Notes under the pieces: generated by a model
Database searches by the model: none
What the model was told of the DNA's origin: nothing
Seen by the model: only the letters and a program-made list of their open reading frames with translations
Made by a program: the position numbers and the translations under genes
Assembly: GCA_017482945.1 (NCBI GenBank)
Contig: JAFUMF010000010.1
Coordinates: forward strand, 1-32,693
Direction of reading: 5' to 3'
Source: Lachnospiraceae bacterium
GTDB lineage: Bacteria > Bacillota > Clostridia > Lachnospirales > Lachnospiraceae
DNA: 32,693 bases
In this document: positions 25,451-32,693 of the stretch, one piece after another
How positions within the stretch are numbered: the first letter of the stretch is position 1
Layout: each line of letters opens with the position of its first letter

Positions 25451-26320
25451 TTATTTACATTCGTCTTTAATATTGCCTTCCATAAAGGAAATCATAGATT
25501 TTCCGCAGATAGCGAATATCTTTGTCCCTCCATTTTTAGACAATGGATTGGGAAGTTCAACATATTCTGCAGTTCCATTCAACACTGACTCCATACACTT
25601 AACCGCATTAGTTAGTACATGCAAAGGAAGTTTGCAACCAAAACTTCTAAAATCATGATGTGAATTATACATATGATCATAAAGATTAGAGAGCTTTTCA
25701 ATTTCTTTCAATGCTTCCATCATAGATTTTACAGATTCTCTCGGTGTATCCTTCCAAGCAGAATTTACTAACAGGTTACAATTACATGCATCTCCTGCGA
25801 GAAGTGTCCTCGTCTTATCATCAATTAACACCATTTCACCTGGCGTATGCCCCGGGCAATGATAAGCTGTCACCTTTCTGCCACCCAGATCAAACACTTG
25901 CCGATCTTTCAGTGGTAAAAGTTTCGGTACTTTTTCCCATTCATGCATATCTATATCCGGGTCATAATCATAAAACTTTTTTTCTCGATTACGAATAATC
26001 TCTGTGTAATTTTTACGATATTCCAGCGTAGGTGCTTTCGCACAAATCTCTTTGTCAAGCATCCACCAATCGTCCGGATGAAGCCAGATTTCATCAAAAA
26101 GATCTGCTCCGCCAATGTGATCTGGATGAGCATGTGTCAGTACCACCTCGTAAGGTTTGTCTGTAATCCGTTTAATTGTATCTCTCAGATCACCAATTCC
26201 ACATCCAGTATCAACTACTAATGCCTTATCATCGCCCACGATAACAAATATATTATCACAGTCAAACTCATCTATTTCATAAATTCCGTCCTGAATTTCA
26301 TAAAACGGCATTTTAATCAT
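25451..26320 (-). CDS. Metallo-beta-lactamase-fold hydrolase
   Basis: The 289-residue MBL-fold enzyme has the metal-binding H63-x-H65-x-D67-H68 (THAHPDHIGG), H158 in CPGHTPGE, D177 in LLAGDA and a late NSHHD (H221/H222), so a two-metal site looks intact. It resembles glyoxalase-II/lactonase-like cytosolic hydrolases. No signal peptide is present. It is the last gene of the sugar-importer operon, 26 bases after the permease. It could hydrolyse a lactone or ester of the imported compound; substrate unknown. AGGTGGAG lies eight bases before ATG 26320. Confidence 0.85.
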   Translation of the reverse strand: MIKMPFYEIQDGIYEIDEFDCDNIFVIVGDDKALVVDTGCGIGDLRDTIKRITDKPYEVVLTHAHPDHIGGADLFDEIWLHPDDWWMLDKEICAKAPTLEYRKNYTEIIRNREKKFYDYDPDIDMHEWEKVPKLLPLKDRQVFDLGGRKVTAYHCPGHTPGEMVLIDDKTRTLLAGDACNCNLLVNSAWKDTPRESVKSMMEALKEIEKLSNLYDHMYNSHHDFRSFGCKLPLHVLTNAVKCMESVLNGTAEYVELPNPLSKNGGTKIFAICGKSMISFMEGNIKDECK

Positions 26321-26346
26321 ACGCGCAACTCCACCTTCCTGATATC

Positions 26347-27342
26347 TTAGTTTTCTTTTTTCGCTTCTTCAGATGCTTTTCTTAAATTACGCGCCTGATT
26401 TCTCTTATTCAGCTGATATACATCGAAGCCAATTGCTGCCAGCATGATGATTCCTTTTGCAACATACTGATAGTAAATACCGAGTCCTGCTAACTGCATA
26501 CCATTAGCAAGGATAGCAATAATAATAATTCCCGCGAATACACCTGAAAGTTTACCTTCTCCACCACGAATAGAGACACCACCAAGTAAGGAACCCGTCA
26601 AAACAGTAAATTCTGTTCCAGGACCCATTGTAGCATGCGAAGAACCAAGTCTTGCAATAAGAACCAATGCAGACAGACCAACCATAACACCGCAAATTGC
26701 AGAAAGCATAAGATTTACTTTTTTGACATTAATACCTGCAAGTCGTGCTGCCTCTGGATTTCCACCAAGTGCATAAACATATCGTCCAAAATATGTACGA
26801 TTCAATACGAAACTCATTACAAACAGAAGAACGAACATGATAATAACCGGGAACGAAAATGATCCGACATAACCTTGTCCAAGATATTTAAACTCATCCG
26901 GAAATCCACTGATTGTCAAGGAATTGGAAATAATATAGGAAAGTCCCTGATATACAGTCTGAGTACCAATAGCAACATAAAAACGGCTAATTCCTAATTT
27001 AATAGAAAGAATACAGTTCAATACATTGCAGAATACTGCAAGTGCAATCGTAATCAGACATGCCGGAACTACCGGAACACCCATCTTTGCAATCATCTTT
27101 GCACAAATAACACCACATAGAGCCATCTGATAACCGATAGAAATATCAACCTGACCAGACATGAGGATTAGGGATACACCTGTCGCGGCAATGACGATGT
27201 ATGCATTTTGCATAAGAATGTTCATTAAGTTATTATATGTAAGGAAATTCGGCGTTGTAATCGTAAAAATAGCCATAACGACCAGTAAGATAAACCACGC
27301 CATATTCTGTCGTACAAAGCTTGTTACTTTACTCTTATCCAT
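26347..27342 (-). CDS. Sugar ABC importer permease (RbsC/YtfT type)
   Basis: This 331-residue inner-membrane protein has about nine hydrophobic spans. The conserved C-terminal half includes ARLGSSHATMGPGTEFTVLT and GGVSIRGGEGKLSGVFAG, the signature of CUT2-class permeases for ribose, galactose and similar small sugars. It partners the tandem ATPase and lipoprotein encoded just upstream. ATG 27342 is chosen because GGAAGGAG lies seven bases upstream; a longer frame from 27363 would overlap the ATPase stop and lacks a site. Only one permease gene is present, so the channel is probably a homodimer. Confidence 0.93.
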   Translation of the reverse strand: MDKSKVTSFVRQNMAWFILLVVMAIFTITTPNFLTYNNLMNILMQNAYIVIAATGVSLILMSGQVDISIGYQMALCGVICAKMIAKMGVPVVPACLITIALAVFCNVLNCILSIKLGISRFYVAIGTQTVYQGLSYIISNSLTISGFPDEFKYLGQGYVGSFSFPVIIMFVLLFVMSFVLNRTYFGRYVYALGGNPEAARLAGINVKKVNLMLSAICGVMVGLSALVLIARLGSSHATMGPGTEFTVLTGSLLGGVSIRGGEGKLSGVFAGIIIIAILANGMQLAGLGIYYQYVAKGIIMLAAIGFDVYQLNKRNQARNLRKASEEAKKEN

Positions 27343-27359
27343 GTTTTCTCTCCTTCCTA

Positions 27360-28841
27360 TCAAGCCAATCCAGAAGCCAGTGCCAATACATCATTCTGAT
27401 TAAATTTGTCTTTCCCTACTTCTCCTTGTATCCGACCTTCATAGAGAACGATGATTCGGTCACTCATACCAAATAATTCTTCCATTTCTGATGAAATCAT
27501 AATAATGGAAATCCCCTGCTCCACAAGTTCATTCATCAGCGCATAAATTTCCTGCTTGGCACCAACATCAATTCCTCGTGTTGGTTCATCAAAAATAATT
27601 ATTTCTGTATGAGCTGCTAATGTTTTAGCTACAACGACTTTCTGCTGATTACCACCTGACAGGTTTCTCACATACTGGTCAAGCGACGGTGTCTTAATTC
27701 TCAAACGACTTGTATACTCCTCGGCTATCTCCGTAGCCTTCTTTTGATCTACAACCATTCCTTTTGAGATTTTCGGAAGTGTCATTACCGGAATATTCCA
27801 GCGAATTGAGAAATTTAAAAATGCGCCTTCTTGCTTTCGATCTTCCGGAATCAGTCCAATTCCTAAGTCTATAGCCTCTCTTGGCGAACGATATGTCGCT
27901 TTTTTACCATGAATATAAATCTCTCCGGATTCAATCGGTGCAGCACCATAAATAACCTTTGCAAGTTCAGTACGTCCCGCTCCTACAAGTCCCGCAAATC
28001 CAAGGATTTCTCCTTTTCTTAATTGGAACGAAACATCGCTGTCACCATTTCCATATACATTTTTCAGTTCAAGAACCACTTCACCCGGAACTACATTTCT
28101 CTTTGGAAAATCTTCCGAAAGTTCACGACCCACCATTAAATTGATTAATTCTCGGCGACTACTCTCTTTGGTACTCTTTGTCGCAATATACTTTCCATCA
28201 CGCATAATGGTAACTCGGTCAGAAATTCTGAACACCTCATCCATACGGTGAGAAATATAAATAATAGTAATTCCACGCTTCCTTAATTTATCTACTATTT
28301 GCAGCATATTCTCAACTTCTGCAACCGCCAGCACCGCACTTGGCTCATCCATGATAAGAACTTTAACATTCTTAGCCATAGCTTTCGATATCTCTACCAG
28401 CTGCTGCTGAGCAGTTGACAGTCGGTTAACTTGCAAATGAGTATCAAGATTCACGCCTAAATCTTGCAAAATTTCTGCACTTCTCCTATGCATTTCCTTG
28501 AAATCAGCTACATACTTTCCACCAACTTGATCTCCAAGGAAAATATTCTCTGCAATACTAAGACCTGGAACCAGATTAAATTCCTGATAGATTACACCAA
28601 TTCCGTGGGCTTTGGAAATAGATGGAGTCATATTCGTATATTCTTTTCCATCTATCAGAATCTTACCACCATCACAATTAATCGCTCCGGCAATAACTTT
28701 AATCATTGTAGATTTTCCCGCACCGTTTTCACCCATAATTGCGTGAACTTCACCAGCATCAAATGAAACCGATACATCATCGAGGGCCACAACGCCAGGG
28801 TATACTTTTGTCACATTCTGTAACTCCAGAACTTTTCCCAT
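27360..28841 (-). CDS. Sugar ABC importer tandem ATPase (RbsA/MglA type)
   Basis: The 493-residue protein contains two fused ATPase domains, as in CUT2 importers. The first half has Walker A GENGAGKST at 37-45, signature LSTAQQQL and Walker B LIMDEPSAVL. The DEPSAVLAVAE segment departs slightly from the usual DEPTAAL. The second half has the normal degenerate GLVGAGRTEL, then LSGGNQQKV and IIFDEPTRGIDVG. Start ATG 28841 has AAGGTGA upstream; the frame extends to 28886 without support. It lies 17 bases before the permease start. Confidence 0.95.
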   Translation of the reverse strand: MGKVLELQNVTKVYPGVVALDDVSVSFDAGEVHAIMGENGAGKSTMIKVIAGAINCDGGKILIDGKEYTNMTPSISKAHGIGVIYQEFNLVPGLSIAENIFLGDQVGGKYVADFKEMHRRSAEILQDLGVNLDTHLQVNRLSTAQQQLVEISKAMAKNVKVLIMDEPSAVLAVAEVENMLQIVDKLRKRGITIIYISHRMDEVFRISDRVTIMRDGKYIATKSTKESSRRELINLMVGRELSEDFPKRNVVPGEVVLELKNVYGNGDSDVSFQLRKGEILGFAGLVGAGRTELAKVIYGAAPIESGEIYIHGKKATYRSPREAIDLGIGLIPEDRKQEGAFLNFSIRWNIPVMTLPKISKGMVVDQKKATEIAEEYTSRLRIKTPSLDQYVRNLSGGNQQKVVVAKTLAAHTEIIIFDEPTRGIDVGAKQEIYALMNELVEQGISIIMISSEMEELFGMSDRIIVLYEGRIQGEVGKDKFNQNDVLALASGLA

Positions 28842-28861
28842 AGATTCACCTTCTTTGAAAG

Positions 28862-28894
28862 AATGGGGAATGACAGGTTCTGCCACTCCCCATT
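28862..28894 (-). promoter_or_regulatory. Intercistronic hairpin between lipoprotein and ATPase genes
   Basis: AATGGGGA and TCCCCATT arms (28862-28869, 28887-28894) pair over eight bases. After one mismatch, inner TGGCA/TGTCA adds five more pairs including one G-U. No T run follows. It lies just after the binding-protein stop, the usual place for an mRNA element that keeps the binding protein in excess over the membrane subunits. Confidence 0.65.
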
Positions 28895-28918
28895 GGTTTT
28901 ACATTGTCACTATTCGAA

Positions 28919-30049
28919 TTACAGCTCGCCAGATGCAACCTTTGCCATGATATCTTCTACATTTTCAATAGTAACCGGCATAACACCCTGGTAATATAAA
29001 CCTGTTTCCGGATCCGGAAGTGCTTCACGAGTTGCTAAACGGAACTGAACATATGCATTATTTGTTGTCTCTAACATGGACAGACCACGAATACAGCTCT
29101 CATTAGTTGCAGACTTCATGATACTTTCAGCACCTGCCTCTAACCAGTCAACACAGAAGATACCGATTTCTTCCGGATTGATAGATGGACTACGCTGAAG
29201 AACTTCGTCAATTGCCATACCAAAGCTTGTAGAGTGGCAAATAATTACTTTAACGTTTGGATGGTTTGCTACCATCATGTCAGCGTATTCCTGGCATTTC
29301 GGCTGAAGATTTGTTTCGCCTGCCAGATTATATTCTTCTACAATTTTTGCTTTGCTGCTGAGGTTTTCGATTTCAAGTAATGCTCTCTGTCTTGCCTCGA
29401 ACTTTGTAGAAGACGGGTTAGAGTAAATACAAACTTCAATGCTTCCATCTTCTGCGTCCGGATAGTTTGCTTCGATCCATTCTGCTGCCATTTCTGTTGC
29501 TACATATCCGTACTGATACTGGTCAACACCGCAAGCTACGTCAGCTGCGCCTGTTGCATATCCCACATCACCATCACCATGGATTACATAGATGCCTGCA
29601 TCTTTTGCTTTCTTAAGTACATCAGCAGTACCTTCCACGTCCACAGCCCACAGGAAAAGTACATTGACACCCATGGTGATCATATTCTCAATCTGTTCAA
29701 CCTGAGTAATTGCACTGCTGTCTGCACCCTGAATAATATATTTAATTCCACGTGCATCTGCTAATTTCTCAAAGTTTTCCTGGAAAGTAATCATATATTC
29801 GTCAGCCATTGTTGTAAGGCTACAGCCGATATATAACTCATCATCCGGCACTACCTCTAATTTTTCAGCCAGTGTTTTAGCTGCCACCTCTGGAGCCTGC
29901 TCTGTAGAAACTGTTGTTTCCTCGACTTTTGCGGCTTCAGTTGCAGCTGCAGTTGTCTCTGAAGTGCTGGCGCCACAACCAGTCAGCGCTGTTAACGCCA
30001 TAGCTGCTGCCATGATACATGCGGTTAATCGTTTCATTCCTTTCTTCAT
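28919..30049 (-). CDS. Sugar-binding lipoprotein of the ABC importer
   Basis: This 376-residue type I periplasmic-binding-like lipoprotein captures the importer's substrate at the outer membrane face. It has a basic signal peptide and a lipobox LTGC at 22-25 (lipidated C25), then a Ser/Thr/Ala/Glu-rich tether to about 60. The two-lobed domain follows, with YIGCSLTTMADEYMITFQENF and GADSSAITQVEQIENMITMGVNVLFLWAVD typical of ribose-binding relatives. ATG 30049 is preferred to the upstream in-frame GTG because GGAGG lies eight bases upstream. It is first in the operon. The ligand cannot be predicted. Confidence 0.92.
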   Translation of the reverse strand: MKKGMKRLTACIMAAAMALTALTGCGASTSETTAAATEAAKVEETTVSTEQAPEVAAKTLAEKLEVVPDDELYIGCSLTTMADEYMITFQENFEKLADARGIKYIIQGADSSAITQVEQIENMITMGVNVLFLWAVDVEGTADVLKKAKDAGIYVIHGDGDVGYATGAADVACGVDQYQYGYVATEMAAEWIEANYPDAEDGSIEVCIYSNPSSTKFEARQRALLEIENLSSKAKIVEEYNLAGETNLQPKCQEYADMMVANHPNVKVIICHSTSFGMAIDEVLQRSPSINPEEIGIFCVDWLEAGAESIMKSATNESCIRGLSMLETTNNAYVQFRLATREALPDPETGLYYQGVMPVTIENVEDIMAKVASGEL

Positions 30050-30078
30050 AATCACGACCTCCTTTATTTGATAATTTA

Positions 30079-30141
30079 ATTATACATACTATTTTTTTAC
30101 AAAAATAGTGGAATATTTTTACAAAAGGTGTCTATTTTTAC
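30079..30141 (-). promoter_or_regulatory. Importer promoter with three phased direct repeats
   Basis: On the minus strand a consensus -10 TATAAT is at 30079-30084. The -35 position 17 bases upstream (30102-30107, TATTTT) is poor. Copies of GTAAAAATA occur at 30133-30141 and 30114-30122, and a looser GTAAAAAAATA at 30090-30100, with periods of 19 and 22 bases. Same-face direct repeats beside a weak -35 suggest a transcription activator site. Confidence 0.6.
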
Positions 30142-30153
30142 GTACCTACACAA

Positions 30154-30186
30154 AAAATAGAGTGACTATTGTCACAATAGCCACTC
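30154..30186 (-). terminator. Rho-independent terminator overlapping the pseudo-ATPase stop
   Basis: Thirteen-base arms at 30160-30172 and 30174-30186 with one mismatch form a hairpin, followed on the minus strand by TATTTTTT. The stop codon of the pseudo-ATPase gene (30172-30174) lies inside the hairpin. It separates that operon from the importer promoter. Confidence 0.82.
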
Positions 30187-31638
30187 TGTATTTACTTGAG
30201 GATAGTCTTTCCGTTTAATTGCCTTCAAAAAATGATTCCGCTCTGTGTGAATAATTAAATCGCATAACAATTCTTCTTCGTAAAAGCTTCCTTCACTAAC
30301 GATCAAAAGCACGCCTTGAGCAGCAAGATTTTTTAGGTATTCCCTTACTCCATCTTCCTCTTTAAGATTCAAGCGATATGTCGGATCCTCTAAAATAATG
30401 ATTTGTGGTTTCTGCAGAAGCCATCGATAAATGGATAAAATCTTCTTCTCCATGCAATTCAATTTCCATACGGGCGTTCCAAGTTCAAGTCCGAGATTTT
30501 CGCAGAATACTCCTTCCATATAGTCGTCTATCCGTTTCACTGTGAGACCTAAGCCTCTTGTTGCTCTTTTTCTATTGGGAATCGTTATATTTCTACCTAT
30601 GCTTACATTTTCCAGTAACAAAAAAGCACTGTCCCTCGGAATATATACAGCTTTTCCCACTTCCAGCAATTCCTCTAATAAATAAGCACGCCCTTCTTCC
30701 TCTAGATAAAGTGTCGCATCATTTACTCTTTCATAATCGGCCAGATACTCTTTCAGATTTTTTTCTTTGTCCCAAAAGCTATCATAAATGCCGATGATGC
30801 CGCCACAACTTACCTTCATTTTCTGATTTCCACGAACAAAACTAATTTCTGATTCTAATCGCTCTTTTGGAGGCTCAATCGCTTTTTCTTTGCGCTTTGC
30901 AACACCAAGCCATGCTTTCGCAACGGTCTCATACAAAATTCCCTGAGAAAAGTACACCTTATCCTGAGAATAATAAGTTTTAATATTTCGTCCGTTTTTT
31001 ATCAGAACAATTTTTCTTGCACCATCTAGCAACTCTCCTGGTCGATCTGCCAAGATCAGAGATGCTACACCATCTTCTCGCAGCTCATGAATCAGTTCAC
31101 GTATCCGTTTCTTTTCTGCTGAGTTGTATTCATTTTCCACATCGTCAATTAATAAAAGCCGCACACCATTCACAAGTGCCTTGGCAAGGCATACTTGAAA
31201 TCTCTCAAACGGATCCAACTGCCAGACTTTCGTCTCTGGCTCATAGAATAAACCAACTTTTCTTAAAACTTCACGAGCTTCCAGCATAACTACTTTTCTA
31301 TTATACGGTAAAAATAAAGGCTGCTTTTTTCTTCCCCGAACTGCAAAAAGATTCTCTCCTATTGATAATTCATCTACTAGTTGAGCGTTTGCATCGATAT
31401 GAAAGATTCCGTGTGTAACACCAAATCCTTCTTGAAACTCTTGGATGAGCTGTTCCTTCAGAAACAGTCGCCCTGAGCTAATTTTTCTATGACCAGCAAT
31501 AATTTGCCAAATCTCTTCCAATTCCCCACGGTGATTAGACAAAAGAAATATTATTTCCCCTTCAAAAACAGTAAGACTGACATCTTTCAAACGCTCATCC
31601 GTCGAAACGTGGCTCATCTGCAAAAACTCCTGAACCAT
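30172..31638 (-). CDS. Degenerate tandem ABC protein (RbsA/MglA-like pseudo-ATPase)
   Basis: This 488-residue protein keeps the two-domain layout of sugar-importer ATPases but has lost the nucleotide motifs. Walker A is replaced by FLLSNHRGELEEIW (31-44) in the first half and by GGIIGIYDSFWDKEKNL (279-295) in the second. Signatures read WQLDPFERFQV (139-149) and WKLNCMEKKIL (391-401), with no SGG. Walker B regions read LLLIDDVENEY and IIILEDPTYRLN, and the first H-loop histidine is aspartate (LILADR). Structural landmarks such as VYIPRDSAFLLLENVSIGRNITI (331-353) still match the family. The frame is open throughout, so this looks selected, not decayed. ATG 31638 has GGAGG seven bases upstream. 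It follows the histidine kinase by 19 bases. Confidence 0.82.
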   Translation of the reverse strand: MVQEFLQMSHVSTDERLKDVSLTVFEGEIIFLLSNHRGELEEIWQIIAGHRKISSGRLFLKEQLIQEFQEGFGVTHGIFHIDANAQLVDELSIGENLFAVRGRKKQPLFLPYNRKVVMLEAREVLRKVGLFYEPETKVWQLDPFERFQVCLAKALVNGVRLLLIDDVENEYNSAEKKRIRELIHELREDGVASLILADRPGELLDGARKIVLIKNGRNIKTYYSQDKVYFSQGILYETVAKAWLGVAKRKEKAIEPPKERLESEISFVRGNQKMKVSCGGIIGIYDSFWDKEKNLKEYLADYERVNDATLYLEEEGRAYLLEELLEVGKAVYIPRDSAFLLLENVSIGRNITIPNRKRATRGLGLTVKRIDDYMEGVFCENLGLELGTPVWKLNCMEKKILSIYRWLLQKPQIIILEDPTYRLNLKEEDGVREYLKNLAAQGVLLIVSEGSFYEEELLCDLIIHTERNHFLKAIKRKDYPQVNTEWLL

Positions 31639-31657
31639 CAGCATCCCTCCATCGAAA

Positions 31658-32693
31658 TTACATTCTCCTTTGCACTTCTCTAAGTTCTCGACCCGGAATA
31701 CAAATCTCCACATCCGTTCCCTGACCTATAATAGAACTGATTCGAAGACCATATTCTTCACCAAAATATAGCTTCAATCGATTATTAACATTAGAGAGCG
31801 CGATTCCCTTCCGATAACTTACGGTTTCATCTGCTTTGATGCCTAAATTCTGCAGACGCTGATTCATGCTTAAAACCTGCTCTTCTTGCATGCCAACGCC
31901 ATCATCAGAAATAACTATATAAATCTTTGACCTCGTCTGAAGTATCCTTATAGTAACCGTGCCACTTCCCTTTTTCTGTTCTAATCCATGAAAAATTGCA
32001 TTTTCCACTACCGGCTGCAGGGTCATCTTTGGAATTACCTTGTCGAAGCTATCATCTTCTTCATTATAAATAATTTCCAATGAAAAACGATTCTCAAACC
32101 GATACTGCTGAATAAAAAAATAATCTCGAATATTATTGATTTCATCCCTGATTGTTACAATATCTTCCCGATTACTGATACAGTAGCGAAAGAACCTGGC
32201 TAACTTCTCTGTCATCAACGCAATTTCCGTCTGATTATTTAACAGCGCCTGACTACGGATTGCTTCCAACGTATTATACAGAAAGTGGGGATTAATCTGG
32301 CTTTGTAAAGCTGAATATTCTATCTGTTTTTCAATTAATTGGAGAGAATACTGAGACTGCATCAGCTCTTGCATTTTGTCAAAAAGCAGACCAATGACTT
32401 GCCCCTTCCGCGCCGATACCGAGACCGTGTTTTCACGCACCGCGGGCATCCCCATTTGCGCGAGCCCCACAGCACCCAGATCACACTTGTTGAAGACGTA
32501 CAGAGTGGGCTTTCCTGCAGCCCCCAGCTCTTCCAGAAGACGCTCGGTCACTTCCAGCTGCGCCAGATGCTCGGGATCGGAAACGTCCAGAACGATCATC
32601 AACGCGTCGGCATAGGAGGCTTCGTCCAAGGTCGAGCGAAACGCCTTGATGAGATGGTGTGGCAATTTGCGAATAAAGCCTACCGTGTCGGTC
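31658..32693 (-). CDS. LytS/YesM-type histidine kinase core, N-terminus replaced by HflX sequence (partial)
   Basis: From about 32398 down to 31658 the frame encodes the cytoplasmic half of a two-component kinase: linker IGLLFDKMQELM, a dimerisation helix, the phospho-acceptor H in INPHFLYNTLEAI, N-box VVENAIFHGLE, and ATP-lid DDGVGM, ending in GIALSNVNNRL and TDVEICIPG. The expected N-terminal membrane spans and sensor domain are missing. The frame instead continues without a stop into HflX-like sequence and runs off the window edge. Apparent starts (TTG 32665) lie inside the HflX part and have no meaning for the kinase. The real protein probably had a normal sensor. No response-regulator gene is seen here; it may lie beyond the junction. 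Confidence 0.8.
   Translation of the reverse strand, partial: TDTVGFIRKLPHHLIKAFRSTLDEASYADALMIVLDVSDPEHLAQLEVTERLLEELGAAGKPTLYVFNKCDLGAVGLAQMGMPAVRENTVSVSARKGQVIGLLFDKMQELMQSQYSLQLIEKQIEYSALQSQINPHFLYNTLEAIRSQALLNNQTEIALMTEKLARFFRYCISNREDIVTIRDEINNIRDYFFIQQYRFENRFSLEIIYNEEDDSFDKVIPKMTLQPVVENAIFHGLEQKKGSGTVTIRILQTRSKIYIVISDDGVGMQEEQVLSMNQRLQNLGIKADETVSYRKGIALSNVNNRLKLYFGEEYGLRISSIIGQGTDVEICIPGRELREVQRRM
32399..32693 (-). pseudogene. hflX: Fragment of GTPase HflX fused in frame to the kinase
   Basis: Read on the minus strand from the edge, the sequence gives the HflX G3 region DTVGFIRKLPHHLIKAF, then RSTLDEASYADALMIVLDVS, the G4 motif NKCD and the G5 motif SARKG. It stops being HflX-like right after G5. 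HflX is a ribosome-associated GTPase unrelated to histidine kinases. By hand count the 240 bases from 32401 are about 61% GC, against about 39% in the 240 bases before. This marks a junction between two unrelated sequences near 32390-32402. Confidence 0.85.

Overview
The window looks like Clostridia DNA, most plausibly Lachnospiraceae. The evidence is strong AGGAGG-type ribosome sites, occasional GTG and TTG starts, a Gram-positive lipoprotein, an L,D-transpeptidase with clostridial wall-binding repeats, and moderate-to-low GC. Genus cannot be told from the sequence alone. All protein families were assigned by reading motifs; no database search was run.

Layout. (1) 1-2.4 kb and 2.5-3.65 kb: nudC on the plus strand converges on a minus-strand pair, a PatB/MalY-type C-S lyase followed by a zinc peptidase-like protein. 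They share a perfect bidirectional terminator. (2) 3.7-4.34 kb: a toxin-first HigBA/RelE-type pair whose toxin frame stops early, with a promoter embedded in a 23-bp palindrome. (3) 4.4-23.6 kb, all minus strand: a large surface-polysaccharide locus. It reads from a promoter near 23.65 kb through a glycosyltransferase, a flippase, an ATP-grasp enzyme, a DegT sugar aminotransferase, UDP-galactopyranose mutase, a second flippase-like protein, three more glycosyltransferases, and the DUF2304 and DUF2142 membrane proteins. A second promoter near 11.8 kb drives rmlC, a Wzm/Wzt-type ABC exporter with a Wzt C-terminal domain, a methyltransferase, a giant kinase-like/coiled-coil/GT2/GT4 protein and a 28-residue membrane peptide, ending at a hairpin terminator. 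(4) 23.75-25.3 kb, plus strand and divergent: a secreted L,D-transpeptidase with its own bidirectional terminator. (5) 25.4-32.4 kb, minus strand and visibly more AT-rich: a sugar-type ABC importer (lipoprotein, tandem ATPase, permease) followed by a metallo-beta-lactamase-fold hydrolase. Upstream of it lies an operon of a LytS/YesM-type histidine kinase and a striking ATPase-dead relative of RbsA/MglA. (6) 32.40 kb to the edge: the kinase frame switches abruptly into a GC-rich fragment of the ribosome-associated GTPase HflX. This is an assembly chimera or a real rearrangement.

How the genes fit together. The polysaccharide locus supplies sugars (dTDP-rhamnose, UDP-galactofuranose, probably an amino sugar), assembles them with at least six glycosyltransferase domains, and exports them by an ABC transporter. 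The methyltransferase, the kinase-like domain and the coiled coil, in that order and next to a Wzt with a C-terminal domain, resemble a split WbdD-type chain-capping and length-control module. The DPM1-like transferase, DUF2304 and DUF2142 proteins form a plausible side-chain decoration module acting outside the membrane. The importer promoter carries phased direct repeats that could bind the partner regulator of the adjacent kinase.
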